Positions 15,126 through 23,947 of a stretch of DNA of 32,446 nucleotides are shown one piece after another. The position numbers and the translations under genes were made by a program. Below the pieces are notes generated by a model. The model was not told the DNA's origin. It was given only the letters and a program-made list of their open reading frames with translations, and made no database searches. The DNA is from an uncultured SAR86 cluster bacterium (GTDB lineage Bacteria; Pseudomonadota; Gammaproteobacteria; Magnimaribacterales; D2472), in the NCBI GenBank assembly GCA_902558375.1, contig CACEDQ010000014.1, positions 1 to 32,446 of the forward strand, written 5' to 3'. Every line of letters starts with the position of its first letter. Within the stretch, counting starts at the first letter, position 1.

Positions 15126-16901
15126 CTATTTTGAGCTTAAATTTTTTAATAAAATCTGGTCTTCTTCAGACATTACATCCTTTTTTAGGATAATCTGTTG
15201 TAGTTCTCTTTTTTCAGCAGATGTTATTTCTTGCATATTATACTTTTCTTTTAATGTTTCCTGTCTATCTTTTTCAGATTTTGAAATTATATCAATACAA
15301 TCATTAAGCATTTTTTTTGCATTTTCCTCTGATAGTTTTATCTCAGAAACTAATGCTTCTCCAAATAAATTTTTTATTTTTTCATTTTCTATTTGTTCAA
15401 AAAGTATTGAAGGTGGTGCTGTTGGATTGTCTTTATAAAAGTTCCTAACATCATGTAAAAATAAAAATCTTGAATCTTTTGCAATTAGATTGAAGAAGCT
15501 TTCACCCGCTAATTTAGGATATTGAATTAAAACTGTAAAAATACCTAAAACTGATTTTCTAATGACAGAAACTGGAACTTTTTTTGCTGGCTCTTCTTGT
15601 TTTACATTTTCTGGAACAATATTAATAACACCATTAAGTAATTTTCCAAAATCTAAATCACAAATATGCCCAATCTCACTGATATATGCCTCTCTTAATG
15701 TTGGATTTACGATTTTATCAACCAAAGGAACTGCAAACTGAGCAACCCTTGACCTTCCTTCAATTGATGAGAGATCGTCTTGTTTCTTGATGGTATCCAA
15801 GAAGTATTCTGAAAAGGTGATAGCTTCATCTGCTAGCTTTAAAAAAGCATCTTTGCCTTTATTTTTTATAAAACTATCTGGATCATCGCCTGGCTTTAAA
15901 AATATAAAGCTCATCCGCACATCCTCTCTAAGCAAAGGCAAAGCATTCTCGACTGCTCTCCACGATGCCTTTTGACCAGCTTCATCTCCATCAAATACAA
16001 CAAAAATATCATTGGTATAACTTAAAATTTTGCGAAGTTGTTCCGGAGTAAAAGCAGTACCAGAAGAAGCAATAGCATTTTTAATTCCATATTGATGCAA
16101 TCCAATAACATCCATATAGCCTTCAACTAAAAATAGAGATTTGGGCCTTTTTTCTATAAGTCTTGCCTCATATAGACCATATAGCTCATATTTTTTCTTG
16201 TATGTTTTTGTTTCAGGTGAGTTTAAATATTTTGCCTGATTGTCCTTATCAGCAATCAGCCTGCCTCCAAAAGCTATATGCTCTCCTTTAATATTTCTTA
16301 TCGGGAACATTAATCTATCCCTGAAACGATCGTACATCTCCCCGTTATCATTAGTACCAAAAAGGCCAGAGTCTTCTAGATCATTTTGGTTATATTGTGG
16401 GGACAAGATGCTGTGGAGTGATGGATTTTTTTCCATTGAAAAACCTAACTCAAAAAATTTTGCAGTTTCGCCACTTATTCCTCTGGCTTTTAAATAGTCA
16501 ACTGCATTTTTCCCTTGCGGTCCTTTAAGTTGGTCTTTAAAAATTTCAGTTGCCTTAGTATTTATGCTAATGGCATCTGTTAAATCTACTGGCTTTTCTT
16601 GTTTCGGCACTTCCATTCCAACAGAAGCTGCTAACAATTCAACTGATTCCATGAAATCAATACCATCGTATTCTCTTAAAAAATTAATAGCATTTCCTGA
16701 AGCTTTACAGGCAAAGCAATGATAGGAACCAGTTTCTTCATATACTACAAATGATGGTGTTTTTTCGTTACCGTCTCCATGAAAGGGACATTTAGCTTTA
16801 TACCGACCGCCAGATCGCTCTAGTTGCACTCTTCTATTGATAATATCAACAATACTTACAGTAGAAAGTAGTCGGTCAATAAAACTTGATGGTATAGACA
16901 T
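15126..16901 (-). CDS. dnaG: DNA primase
   Basis: 591 residues, typical length. The N-terminal zinc-binding domain has Cys38, His41, Cys62 and Cys65 (CPFH ... CFAC). The conserved DRFRDRLMFPI lies near 191-201. The TOPRIM catalytic centre has Glu260 in FLVEGYMDV and the Asp pair in VVFDGDEAGQK (Asp304, Asp306). The weakly conserved C-terminal domain, expected to bind DnaB helicase, runs from about 430 to the end and is Lys/Glu-rich. It makes RNA primers for replication. It starts 5 bases after the RuvX gene and precedes rpoD, so replication, transcription and redox genes form one co-directional block. Confidence 0.97.
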   Translation of the reverse strand: MSIPSSFIDRLLSTVSIVDIINRRVQLERSGGRYKAKCPFHGDGNEKTPSFVVYEETGSYHCFACKASGNAINFLREYDGIDFMESVELLAASVGMEVPKQEKPVDLTDAISINTKATEIFKDQLKGPQGKNAVDYLKARGISGETAKFFELGFSMEKNPSLHSILSPQYNQNDLEDSGLFGTNDNGEMYDRFRDRLMFPIRNIKGEHIAFGGRLIADKDNQAKYLNSPETKTYKKKYELYGLYEARLIEKRPKSLFLVEGYMDVIGLHQYGIKNAIASSGTAFTPEQLRKILSYTNDIFVVFDGDEAGQKASWRAVENALPLLREDVRMSFIFLKPGDDPDSFIKNKGKDAFLKLADEAITFSEYFLDTIKKQDDLSSIEGRSRVAQFAVPLVDKIVNPTLREAYISEIGHICDLDFGKLLNGVINIVPENVKQEEPAKKVPVSVIRKSVLGIFTVLIQYPKLAGESFFNLIAKDSRFLFLHDVRNFYKDNPTAPPSILFEQIENEKIKNLFGEALVSEIKLSEENAKKMLNDCIDIISKSEKDRQETLKEKYNMQEITSAEKRELQQIILKKDVMSEEDQILLKNLSSK

Positions 16902-16906
16902 ATTTA

Positions 16907-17296
16907 TTAATTTTCACTCAGCCAATTATCAATCAGTATTTTTGCAGCCTCTGCGTCTACCAGATCAGTTTTTAATTCTATAAGATTTTGTCTTGCTTCA
17001 AAACTTGTTAACCTTTCATCTACATATTCACATGGGATATTAGTAATTTTTTTCAATTTTTTAAAAAAAATATCTACCTCCTTCATCATATCACTATCTG
17101 TTCCATCCATATTTAAAGGTTTTCCAACAAGAATAAGTTCAGGCCTCCACTCTGAGACTATAGATTGAATGCTATTCCAATTGATTTTATTGTTTTTGTT
17201 AAAAATAATATCAAGCGGAGAAGATGTTCTAGTTTTTGTCTGGCCCACAGCAACACCAATTTTTTTTAGACCATAATCAAAGGATACTATTTGCAT
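16907..17296 (-). CDS. ruvX: RuvX/YqgF RNase H-fold nuclease
   Basis: 129 residues, slightly shorter than the usual 138. The RNase H-like acidic site is visible: Asp7 in FDYGLKKIGVA, Glu95 in VDERLTS, and Asp114 in LVDAEAA. VGKPLNMDG (57-65) is another family block. The protein is implicated in 16S rRNA 5' processing and/or Holliday junction resolution. Its start overlaps the TonB-like stop by one base. In many gammaproteobacteria yqgE sits just before it; yqgE is absent here. Confidence 0.93.
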   Translation of the reverse strand: MQIVSFDYGLKKIGVAVGQTKTRTSSPLDIIFNKNNKINWNSIQSIVSEWRPELILVGKPLNMDGTDSDMMKEVDIFFKKLKKITNIPCEYVDERLTSFEARQNLIELKTDLVDAEAAKILIDNWLSEN

Positions 17297-17922
17297 TATC
17301 TCTGGTTAAAGTTCCAATCTCTAATTATTTCTAAAATGCCATACTCATTTATCATCTTTGGATCAAATGGTGCAAAGGGTGCTGCTTTTTCAAGGATATC
17401 TATTGCCATTTGATCAACATACACATTTCCAGAAGAGATTAAGATTTCTGATTGTATTAAATTCCCTAAAGAATCGATTTTAGCCATTATTTGAACCTTA
17501 CTATCTGAATATTCAAAATCATTCTCAGATATTATTTTGTCACCAATAGATTCAATTTCTCTCTGCCATAAATTTAAATATATTGCTTCTTCATTGGTAA
17601 CTGTAGAGTTTGCTTCTAATTTTTTTACTTTTTGCGGTTGAACAATCTTTCTTTCTACTTTCTTTGCAAAATTGCCTTCCTTAGGGTTCCTAAATTGAGA
17701 AATATTATCTATAGATTTGTTGAACGCTCCGAGCGAGTCATAAGAAGAGTTTGCAAATTTGACATTAATTATTGGTGATTCATCTATAAGAGGTATTTTA
17801 TAAAAGGTTGTAAATGTAACCCCGAAAATGAGTACTGTATGGAAAAATACAGATAAGAAAAAAGATTTGTTAAGTGTTAATGATCTTTTGCTAGGTCTTG
17901 GGTGTGCTGATAATGAACTCAT
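17296..17922 (-). CDS. TonB-family C-terminal domain protein
   Basis: 208 residues. A basic N-terminus is followed by one membrane helix (about 22-43, FFLSVFFHTVLIFGV), then a periplasmic linker rich in Lys, Pro and Asn, then a C-terminal domain with AIDILEKAAPFAPFDP and EIIRDWNF, typical of TonB C-termini. It probably spans the periplasm and contacts outer-membrane partners, using proton-motive force if ExbB/ExbD associate. A TonB-like gene between gshB and the yqgE/ruvX pair is also known in Pseudomonas, so this position is conserved. The start overlaps the gshB stop by 4 bases. Confidence 0.85.
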   Translation of the reverse strand: MSSLSAHPRPSKRSLTLNKSFFLSVFFHTVLIFGVTFTTFYKIPLIDESPIINVKFANSSYDSLGAFNKSIDNISQFRNPKEGNFAKKVERKIVQPQKVKKLEANSTVTNEEAIYLNLWQREIESIGDKIISENDFEYSDSKVQIMAKIDSLGNLIQSEILISSGNVYVDQMAIDILEKAAPFAPFDPKMINEYGILEIIRDWNFNQR

Positions 17923-18845
17923 AATTTAGAAAAATATTCCTGTATTGGGTTCTTACCAGATTGGTTATATATTTCTCTTGCGCATGTTGGGCTTGTTATA
18001 TTAATTTCAGTTAAGTAATCACCAATCATATCTATACCTGCAAAATTAATTCCTTTTGATACAAGAAATTTTCCAACAATATCTGCAACATCTTTTTGTC
18101 TTTTATTGATGTCCATGACAACCCCCTTTCCACCAGCCGCTAAATTGCCTTTAAAGCTCTCACCTTGAGGTATTCTTGCTAAAGTTTTTTCAAAAGGCTT
18201 GCCATGAATAATTAAAATCCTGAAGTCACCTTGGTAAATTTCGGGTATGAACTCTTGAACTACAATTTGAGTAGTTTCATCTTCTGTCATATCTAAGAGA
18301 ATATCTAAATTCTCCTCTTCCATATCCTCCATTTTATATATAGAATCGCCGCCCATTCCGTCTAATGGCTTAACAATAATAGTTTCATGGTCAGCTTGAA
18401 AATTTATTACTTTCTCGAGATTTGATGTAACCAATGTTCTTGGAATGTAATCTTTGAAATGAAGTGCAAACATTTTTTCATTGAATTCCTTGATAGAATT
18501 TGGCTTGTTAAATACTCTAGCTCCCTGAGTCTCTGCTAGGCCCAGTAAATGAAGAGAATTAATATAATCAGTATCTACAGGAGGATCTTTTCTCATAAAT
18601 GTATATAAAAAATCAGCAACTTTTATAACCTCTTTTCTGATTCCTTCAACCTGACTGGTTCCAATTTCAATTATGTTGCGCGCATCTACATAAACATTAT
18701 CCTTATCAACATAAAGGTGTTTCATTTCTGCTTGATAAACCTTATAACCAAGCGATATAGCCTCCTCCATCATAAAGATGGATGTATCTTTCTCGGGCTT
18801 GAGTTCTCTCATCGGATCTGTGATGAAAAGTACTTTTTTAGTCAT
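17919..18845 (-). CDS. gshB: Glutathione synthetase
   Basis: 308 residues, close to the 316 of E. coli. It joins glycine to gamma-glutamylcysteine using ATP. Visible blocks are DPMRELKPEKDTS near 10-22, YTFMRKDPPVDTDY, the ATP-grasp loop VKPLDGMGGDS, PQGESFKGNLAAGGKG, and the C-terminal NITSPTCAREI. Cytoplasmic. It follows rsmE by 2 bases, the same order as in E. coli. Glutathione made here could serve GST-type and HCCA-isomerase-like enzymes seen elsewhere in the window. Confidence 0.96.
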   Translation of the reverse strand: MTKKVLFITDPMRELKPEKDTSIFMMEEAISLGYKVYQAEMKHLYVDKDNVYVDARNIIEIGTSQVEGIRKEVIKVADFLYTFMRKDPPVDTDYINSLHLLGLAETQGARVFNKPNSIKEFNEKMFALHFKDYIPRTLVTSNLEKVINFQADHETIIVKPLDGMGGDSIYKMEDMEEENLDILLDMTEDETTQIVVQEFIPEIYQGDFRILIIHGKPFEKTLARIPQGESFKGNLAAGGKGVVMDINKRQKDVADIVGKFLVSKGINFAGIDMIGDYLTEINITSPTCAREIYNQSGKNPIQEYFSKL

Positions 18846-18847
18846 TG

Positions 18848-19579
18848 TTATATTTTATCAAAATGGTTTTGAATTAAAGATGCTATCACAATAGGTGCTG
18901 TTTCTGCTCTAAGAATATTTTTTGATACTAGCTTAAAAATTAAATCTTTTTCAGTCATGAGTTTAGTCTCAGAGTCTGAAAATCCAGACTCTGCTCCAGT
19001 AATTACAAAAATATTACTTGCTTTGATTGATCTGGCATCAAAGACATCTTTTGCTTCAACATCAAATACATATATTTCTGAGCTCTCATCAAGCTTTTTT
19101 ATAGCATCAGCTAAGGATGAAACATAGCTTGTTAGTGGTAGAAAATTTGAACCACATTGTTTACATGCTGAAATAATAACGTCTTGAGATTTATTATAAA
19201 TTTTTGATAAATCTTTTTTTGCAATACTTTGATCGATTAAATCAGGTTTATAAAAAATTAACTCAGTAGCACCAACTTCGCAAAGTTTTTGAATCATAAA
19301 ATGAAAATTTTCTTTCTTAATTAGGGGTAATATAAAACCAAGTTTTTTCTTTGAAGGTTTATTTGTTTTGATTTCACTAATTCTTTCAAGAGAGACTGAG
19401 GAGTGATTAATTTCTATTATCTTACATATAGCAGAAGAGCCATGGCCATCAAATGCTTCAATTTCATCATTGATAGCTAATCTAAGGACTTTAATCAAAT
19501 GCATAGATTGAGCCTTATCTAAATCAAAGACACTACTTATTTCTGATACTGACTTACAATATGTTCTATGAACTCTCAC
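18848..19579 (-). CDS. rsmE: 16S rRNA m3U1498 methyltransferase
   Basis: 243 residues with the RsmE layout: an N-terminal PUA-like domain (about 1-70) and a SPOUT methyltransferase domain. LILPLIKKENFHFMIQKLCEVGATELIF is represented by its parts near 85-112; CKQCG near 135, then FVITGAESGFSDSE and ILRAETAPIVIASL form the SAM-binding knot. The usual IGPEGG is TGAESG here, a mild variation. The start is GTG at 19579. It heads the rsmE-gshB-tonB-ruvX-dnaG-rpoD strand run and is divergent from the histidine phosphatase gene with only 30 bases between them. Confidence 0.93.
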   Translation of the reverse strand: MRVHRTYCKSVSEISSVFDLDKAQSMHLIKVLRLAINDEIEAFDGHGSSAICKIIEINHSSVSLERISEIKTNKPSKKKLGFILPLIKKENFHFMIQKLCEVGATELIFYKPDLIDQSIAKKDLSKIYNKSQDVIISACKQCGSNFLPLTSYVSSLADAIKKLDESSEIYVFDVEAKDVFDARSIKASNIFVITGAESGFSDSETKLMTEKDLIFKLVSKNILRAETAPIVIASLIQNHFDKI

Positions 19580-19585
19580 AAGAAT

Positions 19586-19616
19586 ATTATAGCTATAGGT
19601 TGAGCATAAATGTCAG
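19586..19616 (-). promoter_or_regulatory. Candidate rsmE promoter, leaderless arrangement
   Basis: On the minus strand TATAAT (19586-19591) lies only 6 bases before the GTG start of rsmE, and CTGACA (19611-19616, five of six consensus bases) lies 19 bp upstream of it. A start site at or next to the first codon would make the rsmE message leaderless. The -35 box would lie inside the first codons of the divergent gene. A 10-bp palindrome TATAGCTATA (19588-19597) overlaps the -10 box. Confidence 0.35.
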
Positions 19617-20173
19617 AGATAAATCTTTTATTAGTTAGGCACGGGGAAGCTTCAGAAAGTTGGGGCAATCATCCCGACCCTGGTTTAAGTGACCAGGGAA
19701 TTAAACAATCGATTTCATTGCTTGAAAAAAATATGGTCAAATCATTAGACTCATATAACTTTGTTTCAAGTCCAAAGTTGAGAGCAAGACTTACAGCAGA
19801 ACCTTTAACTAAAAAATTTGGTAAGAAATTATTGATTAATGAAACATATTCAGAGATACCATCAAATAATATTGATAATTCTAAAAAAAGAGCCTGGCTG
19901 ACTGACCTTGTAAATGCAGATATTGCAAATTTGCCTGAAAATGTAGCACTTTGGAGAACTAATATAATTAAGCACTCTCTAAATATTGCTCAAAACACAA
20001 TTATATTTACCCATTTTATGGTCGTGAACGTACTGATAAGCGCCTTGCTTAAAAAAAATAGAATCATGTATTTCCATCCTGATTATGTGTCTGTCACTAA
20101 AATTACTTTTGAAAATTATGAAGTTAAAAGCATTACCCTTGGTGATGAGAAAAAAACAGTAGTAAATCTTTAA
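19610..20173 (+). CDS. Histidine phosphatase superfamily protein (SixA/phosphoglycerate mutase-like)
   Basis: 187 residues. The catalytic RHG motif is LLVRHGEAS with Arg10 and His11; GLSDQGIKQS follows, SSPKLRAR carries the second conserved Arg, Glu81-type residues follow in NETYSEIP, and His135 in IFTHFMVVN completes the site. It is larger than E. coli SixA (161 residues) and smaller than most phosphoglycerate mutases; a phosphatase acting on a protein phosphohistidine or small phospho-compound is likely. It lies 69 bases upstream of fis on the same strand and may share its transcript. Confidence 0.85.
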   Translation: MSEINLLLVRHGEASESWGNHPDPGLSDQGIKQSISLLEKNMVKSLDSYNFVSSPKLRARLTAEPLTKKFGKKLLINETYSEIPSNNIDNSKKRAWLTDLVNADIANLPENVALWRTNIIKHSLNIAQNTIIFTHFMVVNVLISALLKKNRIMYFHPDYVSVTKITFENYEVKSITLGDEKKTVVNL

Positions 20174-20242
20174 AAATCTATTGAGCAATTTTTAAACAGC
20201 TGTAAACTGGTATTTCTTCTTATTAATTTAAAAATATTCAAT

Positions 20243-20509
20243 TTGAAAAGTAAAAAGAAATCATTTGATAGCTATTCTAAAAAACCTCTCAAAGACGAGG
20301 TTAGAAAGGCTATGAAAAGATACTTTGCTCAGCTAGATCAAAAAAATATGCCAATTGATGTTTATCAACTTGTACTAAATGAAGTTGAGCCCCCGCTCTT
20401 AAATGCTGTGATGCAATTTGCTAATAATAATCAATCAAAAGCCGCAAGGATTTTAGGAATTAATAGAACAACACTTAGAACTAAACTAAAAAAATACAAC
20501 ATAAAATAA
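20243..20509 (+). CDS. fis: DNA-binding protein Fis
   Basis: 88 residues starting at TTG; E. coli Fis has 98. The blocks PLKDEVRKAMKRYFAQLD and VLNEVEPPLLNAVMQFA are diagnostic, and the C-terminal helix-turn-helix NNQSKAARILGINRTTLRTK matches Fis almost position for position. Fis is a nucleoid protein that bends DNA and stimulates rRNA and tRNA promoters. The start is uncertain: no ATG fits before the conserved core except one at about 20311, which would cut the first helix, and no good Shine-Dalgarno precedes the TTG. The stop overlaps the purH start by one base (TAATG). fis next to purH-purD is a conserved gammaproteobacterial arrangement; dusB, its usual upstream partner, is not here. Confidence 0.93.
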   Translation: MKSKKKSFDSYSKKPLKDEVRKAMKRYFAQLDQKNMPIDVYQLVLNEVEPPLLNAVMQFANNNQSKAARILGINRTTLRTKLKKYNIK

Positions 20510-22047
20510 TGCATTCAATAAAACCAAAAACTGCTCTTATAAGTCTTTCAGATAAATCAGGTCTTGAAGAACTGGTTAAATTTCTAGTTTCAAAAGAAGT
20601 AAAAATGTTATCTACTGGTGGCACCTTCAAAGCAATAAAGGAAATTACATCAGAAGTTGTTGAGGTTTCTGATTTTACTGGATTTGAAGAAATGATGGAC
20701 GGAAGAGTAAAAACTTTGCATCCAAAAATCCATGCAGGGATTCTTGCAAGACGTGATCAAGATATGCAGATACTTCAAGAAAGAGGCTATGAACCAATTG
20801 ATTTAGTTGTAGTTAATCTTTATCCCTTCAAAGAAACAATTGCTCAAGATTGCTCTTTTGATGAAGCAATCGAAAAAATAGATATTGGCGGCCCCACTAT
20901 GATTAGGTCAGCAGCTAAAAATTTTAAAGACGTTGCTGTTGTATCTAATCCTTCTGATTATTCTAGGCTTATTGAAGAGTGGGACAAAGGTGATGGCATT
21001 TCATATGATTTCAGAAAAGAATTATCTCAAAAGGTATTTGAGATAATGGCCGATTACAATCTTTCCATTTCAAATTACCTAAAAGAAGAATCCAGTTCTC
21101 TGCCAAATTATAGTTTTAATAAAAGCTCATCATTAAGATATGGTGAAAACCCCCATCAAACAGCAAATCTTTTTACCTTTACTAATTTAAAACACAAAAA
21201 TATTGCCAATGCAGATATCTTACAAGGCAAAGAACTTTCCTATAACAACATAGTAGATGCTGATGCTGCTTGGGAATGCGTGAGAGCGTTTGATGATCCT
21301 GCTTGTGTAATTGTAAAGCACGCTAACCCTTGCGGTGTTGCAGAATCAGATGATATCAATAGTGCCTATGATTTAGCATTTAAAACCGATCCAACATCAG
21401 CATTTGGCGGAATCCTTGCCTTAAATAGAACATTAGACACAAAAACAGCTAAAGAAATAAATTCTAGGCAATTTGTTGAAGTTATTTTGGCAACTGACTA
21501 TGAAGAAGGCGCATTAGCTGAATTTGCTAAAAAGAAGAATGTTAGAGTTCTGAAAGTTGATCTTGAGCAAGATAATCCCTACCCAGGAATAATTAAGAAA
21601 GTATCTGGAGGAATTTTAATTCAGTCAGATGATAATTATGTTGTACCGAAAGAAGATCTGAAATGCGTAACAAAAAGAGAGCCAACACCAGAAGAATTAA
21701 ATGATCTGATGTTTGCCTGGAGAGTGGCTAAGTTCGTTAAGAGTAATGCAATAGTTTATGTAAAAAATCGTCAGACTATTGGAATTGGGGCCGGCCAAAT
21801 GAGCAGAGTTATAAGTGCTGACATTGCAAATTTGAAAGCTAAAGAAGAAGGCCTGGAAGTTCAAGGCGCTTCCATGGCTTCAGATGCCTTTTTTCCATTT
21901 AGGGATGGGATAGATAAGGCTGCCTCAAGTGGTATCTCGTCAATTATTCAACCAGGCGGATCAATGCGTGATGATGAGGTAATTGCGGCTGCTGATGAAA
22001 ATGACATTGCAATGGTATTTACAAGCACAAGACATTTTAGACATTAA
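20509..22047 (+). CDS. purH: Bifunctional AICAR formyltransferase / IMP cyclohydrolase
   Basis: 512 residues, usual length about 529. The N-terminal MGS-like cyclohydrolase domain (about 1-195) has ISLSDKSGLEEL, STGGTF and GRVKTLHPKIHAG. The C-terminal transformylase domain has LRYGENPHQ near 209-217, the catalytic KHANPCG with Lys270-His271, and SDAFFPFRDG. It carries out the last two steps of de novo purine synthesis, from AICAR to IMP with 10-formyl-tetrahydrofolate as donor. It sits in the fis-purH-purD unit with one-base overlaps on both sides. Confidence 0.97.
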   Translation: MHSIKPKTALISLSDKSGLEELVKFLVSKEVKMLSTGGTFKAIKEITSEVVEVSDFTGFEEMMDGRVKTLHPKIHAGILARRDQDMQILQERGYEPIDLVVVNLYPFKETIAQDCSFDEAIEKIDIGGPTMIRSAAKNFKDVAVVSNPSDYSRLIEEWDKGDGISYDFRKELSQKVFEIMADYNLSISNYLKEESSSLPNYSFNKSSSLRYGENPHQTANLFTFTNLKHKNIANADILQGKELSYNNIVDADAAWECVRAFDDPACVIVKHANPCGVAESDDINSAYDLAFKTDPTSAFGGILALNRTLDTKTAKEINSRQFVEVILATDYEEGALAEFAKKKNVRVLKVDLEQDNPYPGIIKKVSGGILIQSDDNYVVPKEDLKCVTKREPTPEELNDLMFAWRVAKFVKSNAIVYVKNRQTIGIGAGQMSRVISADIANLKAKEEGLEVQGASMASDAFFPFRDGIDKAASSGISSIIQPGGSMRDDEVIAAADENDIAMVFTSTRHFRH

Positions 22048-23315
22048 TGAAAATTTTAATTATTGGTTCAGGTGGAAGAGAACATGCTCTAGCATGGAAA
22101 TCCTCTCAAGATAGTGCAGTAACCAAAGTCTATGTTTGTCCAGGTAACGCTGGAACTGCTCTAGAAGAAAAATTAGAAAATATCTCACTAGATTTAAACA
22201 ACTTTGTAGAAATAGCAGATTTTTGTAAAAAGGAAAAAATTGCTCTTGTAATTATTGGTCCTGAGCAGCCACTTGTGATGGGAATGGCTGATTTTCTCCA
22301 AGCCAATGATATTAATGCTTTTGGTCCCTCTGAAGCAGCTGCACAACTTGAAGGCTCAAAAACATTCTCAAAAGATTTCTTTATTAAATATGGGATACCT
22401 ACTGCGGGCTATGCAGCTTTTGATTCATATGATGCAGCACTTACTCATCTTAATGAGATCGAATATCCAACCGTGGTTAAGGCTGATGGTTTGGCTGCAG
22501 GTAAAGGTGTAATTATTTGTAGCTCAAAAGAAGAGGCAGTGAATGCTCTCGATAGTATATTTAAAGATCAAACATTTGGTGAGGCTGGTAGTAGTGTTGT
22601 AATCGAAGATTTTTTGGAGGGAGAGGAAGCTAGTTTTATTGCTGTTGTAAGTAAAGACAAAATTATACCTTTAGCAACTAGCCAGGATCATAAAGCTGTA
22701 GGTGAAGGTGATGTTGGGCTTAATACGGGTGGTATGGGTGCATACTCACCAGCTCCAATAGTAGATGAGAAAATTCATCAAAAAATTATTGACGAGGTTA
22801 TGACCCCAACAATGCATGGTCTTATTTCTGAAGGATCACCCTACTTGGGATTTTTATATGCAGGTTTGATGATTAAAGATGGTGAAATAAAAGTTCTAGA
22901 ATTTAACTGCAGATTTGGGGATCCTGAAACTCAACCAATTTTATTAAGACTTAAGTCAAGCTTGGTGGAACTATGTTTAGCTGCTATAAATGATGAACTT
23001 GAATCTCATGAGATTGAATGGACTGAAAAGCATTCTTGTGGAGTGGTAATTGCATCACAAGGTTATCCTGAAAGTTATGAGTCTAATAAATTAGTATCAC
23101 TTCCTAATAATAGCGAAAGTGAAACAAAACTATTTCATGCTGGAACTAAGCTTTCTAACAATGAGGTTTTAACATCTGGTGGAAGAGTTTTTTGTGCAAC
23201 AGCTCTTGGTGATAACTTGAAGGAAGCGCAAGCGAAAGCATATAATCTCGTTGACCAAGTATCCTTTGAGGGTGCTTTTTTTAGAAAAGATATTGGTTTT
23301 AAAGGAATTAAATGA
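22047..23315 (+). CDS. purD: Phosphoribosylamine-glycine ligase (GARS)
   Basis: 422 residues, standard length. Visible: IIGSGGREHALAWK at the N-terminus, VIIGPEQPLVMG, the ATP-grasp loop VVKADGLAAGKGV, TGGMGAYSPAP, and EFNCRFGDPETQ with metal-binding residues. It joins glycine to 5-phosphoribosylamine, the second step of de novo purine synthesis. The start is fused to the purH stop (TAATG) and its stop overlaps coq7 by 4 bases. Confidence 0.97.
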   Translation: MKILIIGSGGREHALAWKSSQDSAVTKVYVCPGNAGTALEEKLENISLDLNNFVEIADFCKKEKIALVIIGPEQPLVMGMADFLQANDINAFGPSEAAAQLEGSKTFSKDFFIKYGIPTAGYAAFDSYDAALTHLNEIEYPTVVKADGLAAGKGVIICSSKEEAVNALDSIFKDQTFGEAGSSVVIEDFLEGEEASFIAVVSKDKIIPLATSQDHKAVGEGDVGLNTGGMGAYSPAPIVDEKIHQKIIDEVMTPTMHGLISEGSPYLGFLYAGLMIKDGEIKVLEFNCRFGDPETQPILLRLKSSLVELCLAAINDELESHEIEWTEKHSCGVVIASQGYPESYESNKLVSLPNNSESETKLFHAGTKLSNNEVLTSGGRVFCATALGDNLKEAQAKAYNLVDQVSFEGAFFRKDIGFKGIK

Positions 23316-23947
23316 GCTTAGTTAATAATATTATTAATGAATTTGATATTGCATTAAAAACACTGTCCAATAAAAAATTAGGCACCGGAAGAGCTTATCC
23401 TGCAGATTCGATTCAAGATAATACCGAAAGCCTTTCTCAAAAAGAAAAAGATTTATCAATACAAATGATGAGGGTGAACCTTGCTGGAGAGGTGGCTGCA
23501 CAAGCTTTATACAGAGGACAAGCACTTGTTTGCAAAGATCAAAAGATAAAAGAGCATTTAATTGAGGCTGGAGAGGAAGAAACGGATCATCTGGTGTGGT
23601 GTAAAAAAAGATTGGATGAGCTTGATGGCAAAGAATCAATACTTAACCCATTATGGTATGCAGGTTCTTTTGCAATAGGCGCAATTTTTGGTAGATATGG
23701 AGAAAAGGTTAGCCTAGGTTTTGTTGAAGAAACTGAAAAACAAGTAGTGGTACATTTAGATAAACATCTCAACAAAATATCTTCAAAAGACAAAGAAACA
23801 ATTGAAATTCTTCAAACCATGAGAGCTGATGAAGATGCTCACGCCCAGCAAGCTGTTGAGAACGGTGGAGAAGAATTAGAGATACCTACAAAAAAGATTA
23901 TGAAATATACCGCCAAGGTAATGACATCAACAAGCGCACATATCTAA
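23312..23947 (+). CDS. coq7: Demethoxyubiquinone hydroxylase
   Basis: 211 residues with the Coq7 diiron signature: Glu60 in RVNLAGEVAAQALYRGQ, Glu90 and His93 in EEETDHL, Glu142 in VEETEKQVVVHL, Glu174 and His177 in ADEDAHAQQA. It inserts the C6 hydroxyl in ubiquinone synthesis, using O2, so the organism respires aerobically. The first 40 residues are a charged, less conserved N-terminal extension common in bacterial homologs. Last gene of the plus-strand purine run; its stop overlaps by 4 bases the stop of the convergent helicase gene. Confidence 0.95.
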   Translation: MSLVNNIINEFDIALKTLSNKKLGTGRAYPADSIQDNTESLSQKEKDLSIQMMRVNLAGEVAAQALYRGQALVCKDQKIKEHLIEAGEEETDHLVWCKKRLDELDGKESILNPLWYAGSFAIGAIFGRYGEKVSLGFVEETEKQVVVHLDKHLNKISSKDKETIEILQTMRADEDAHAQQAVENGGEELEIPTKKIMKYTAKVMTSTSAHI

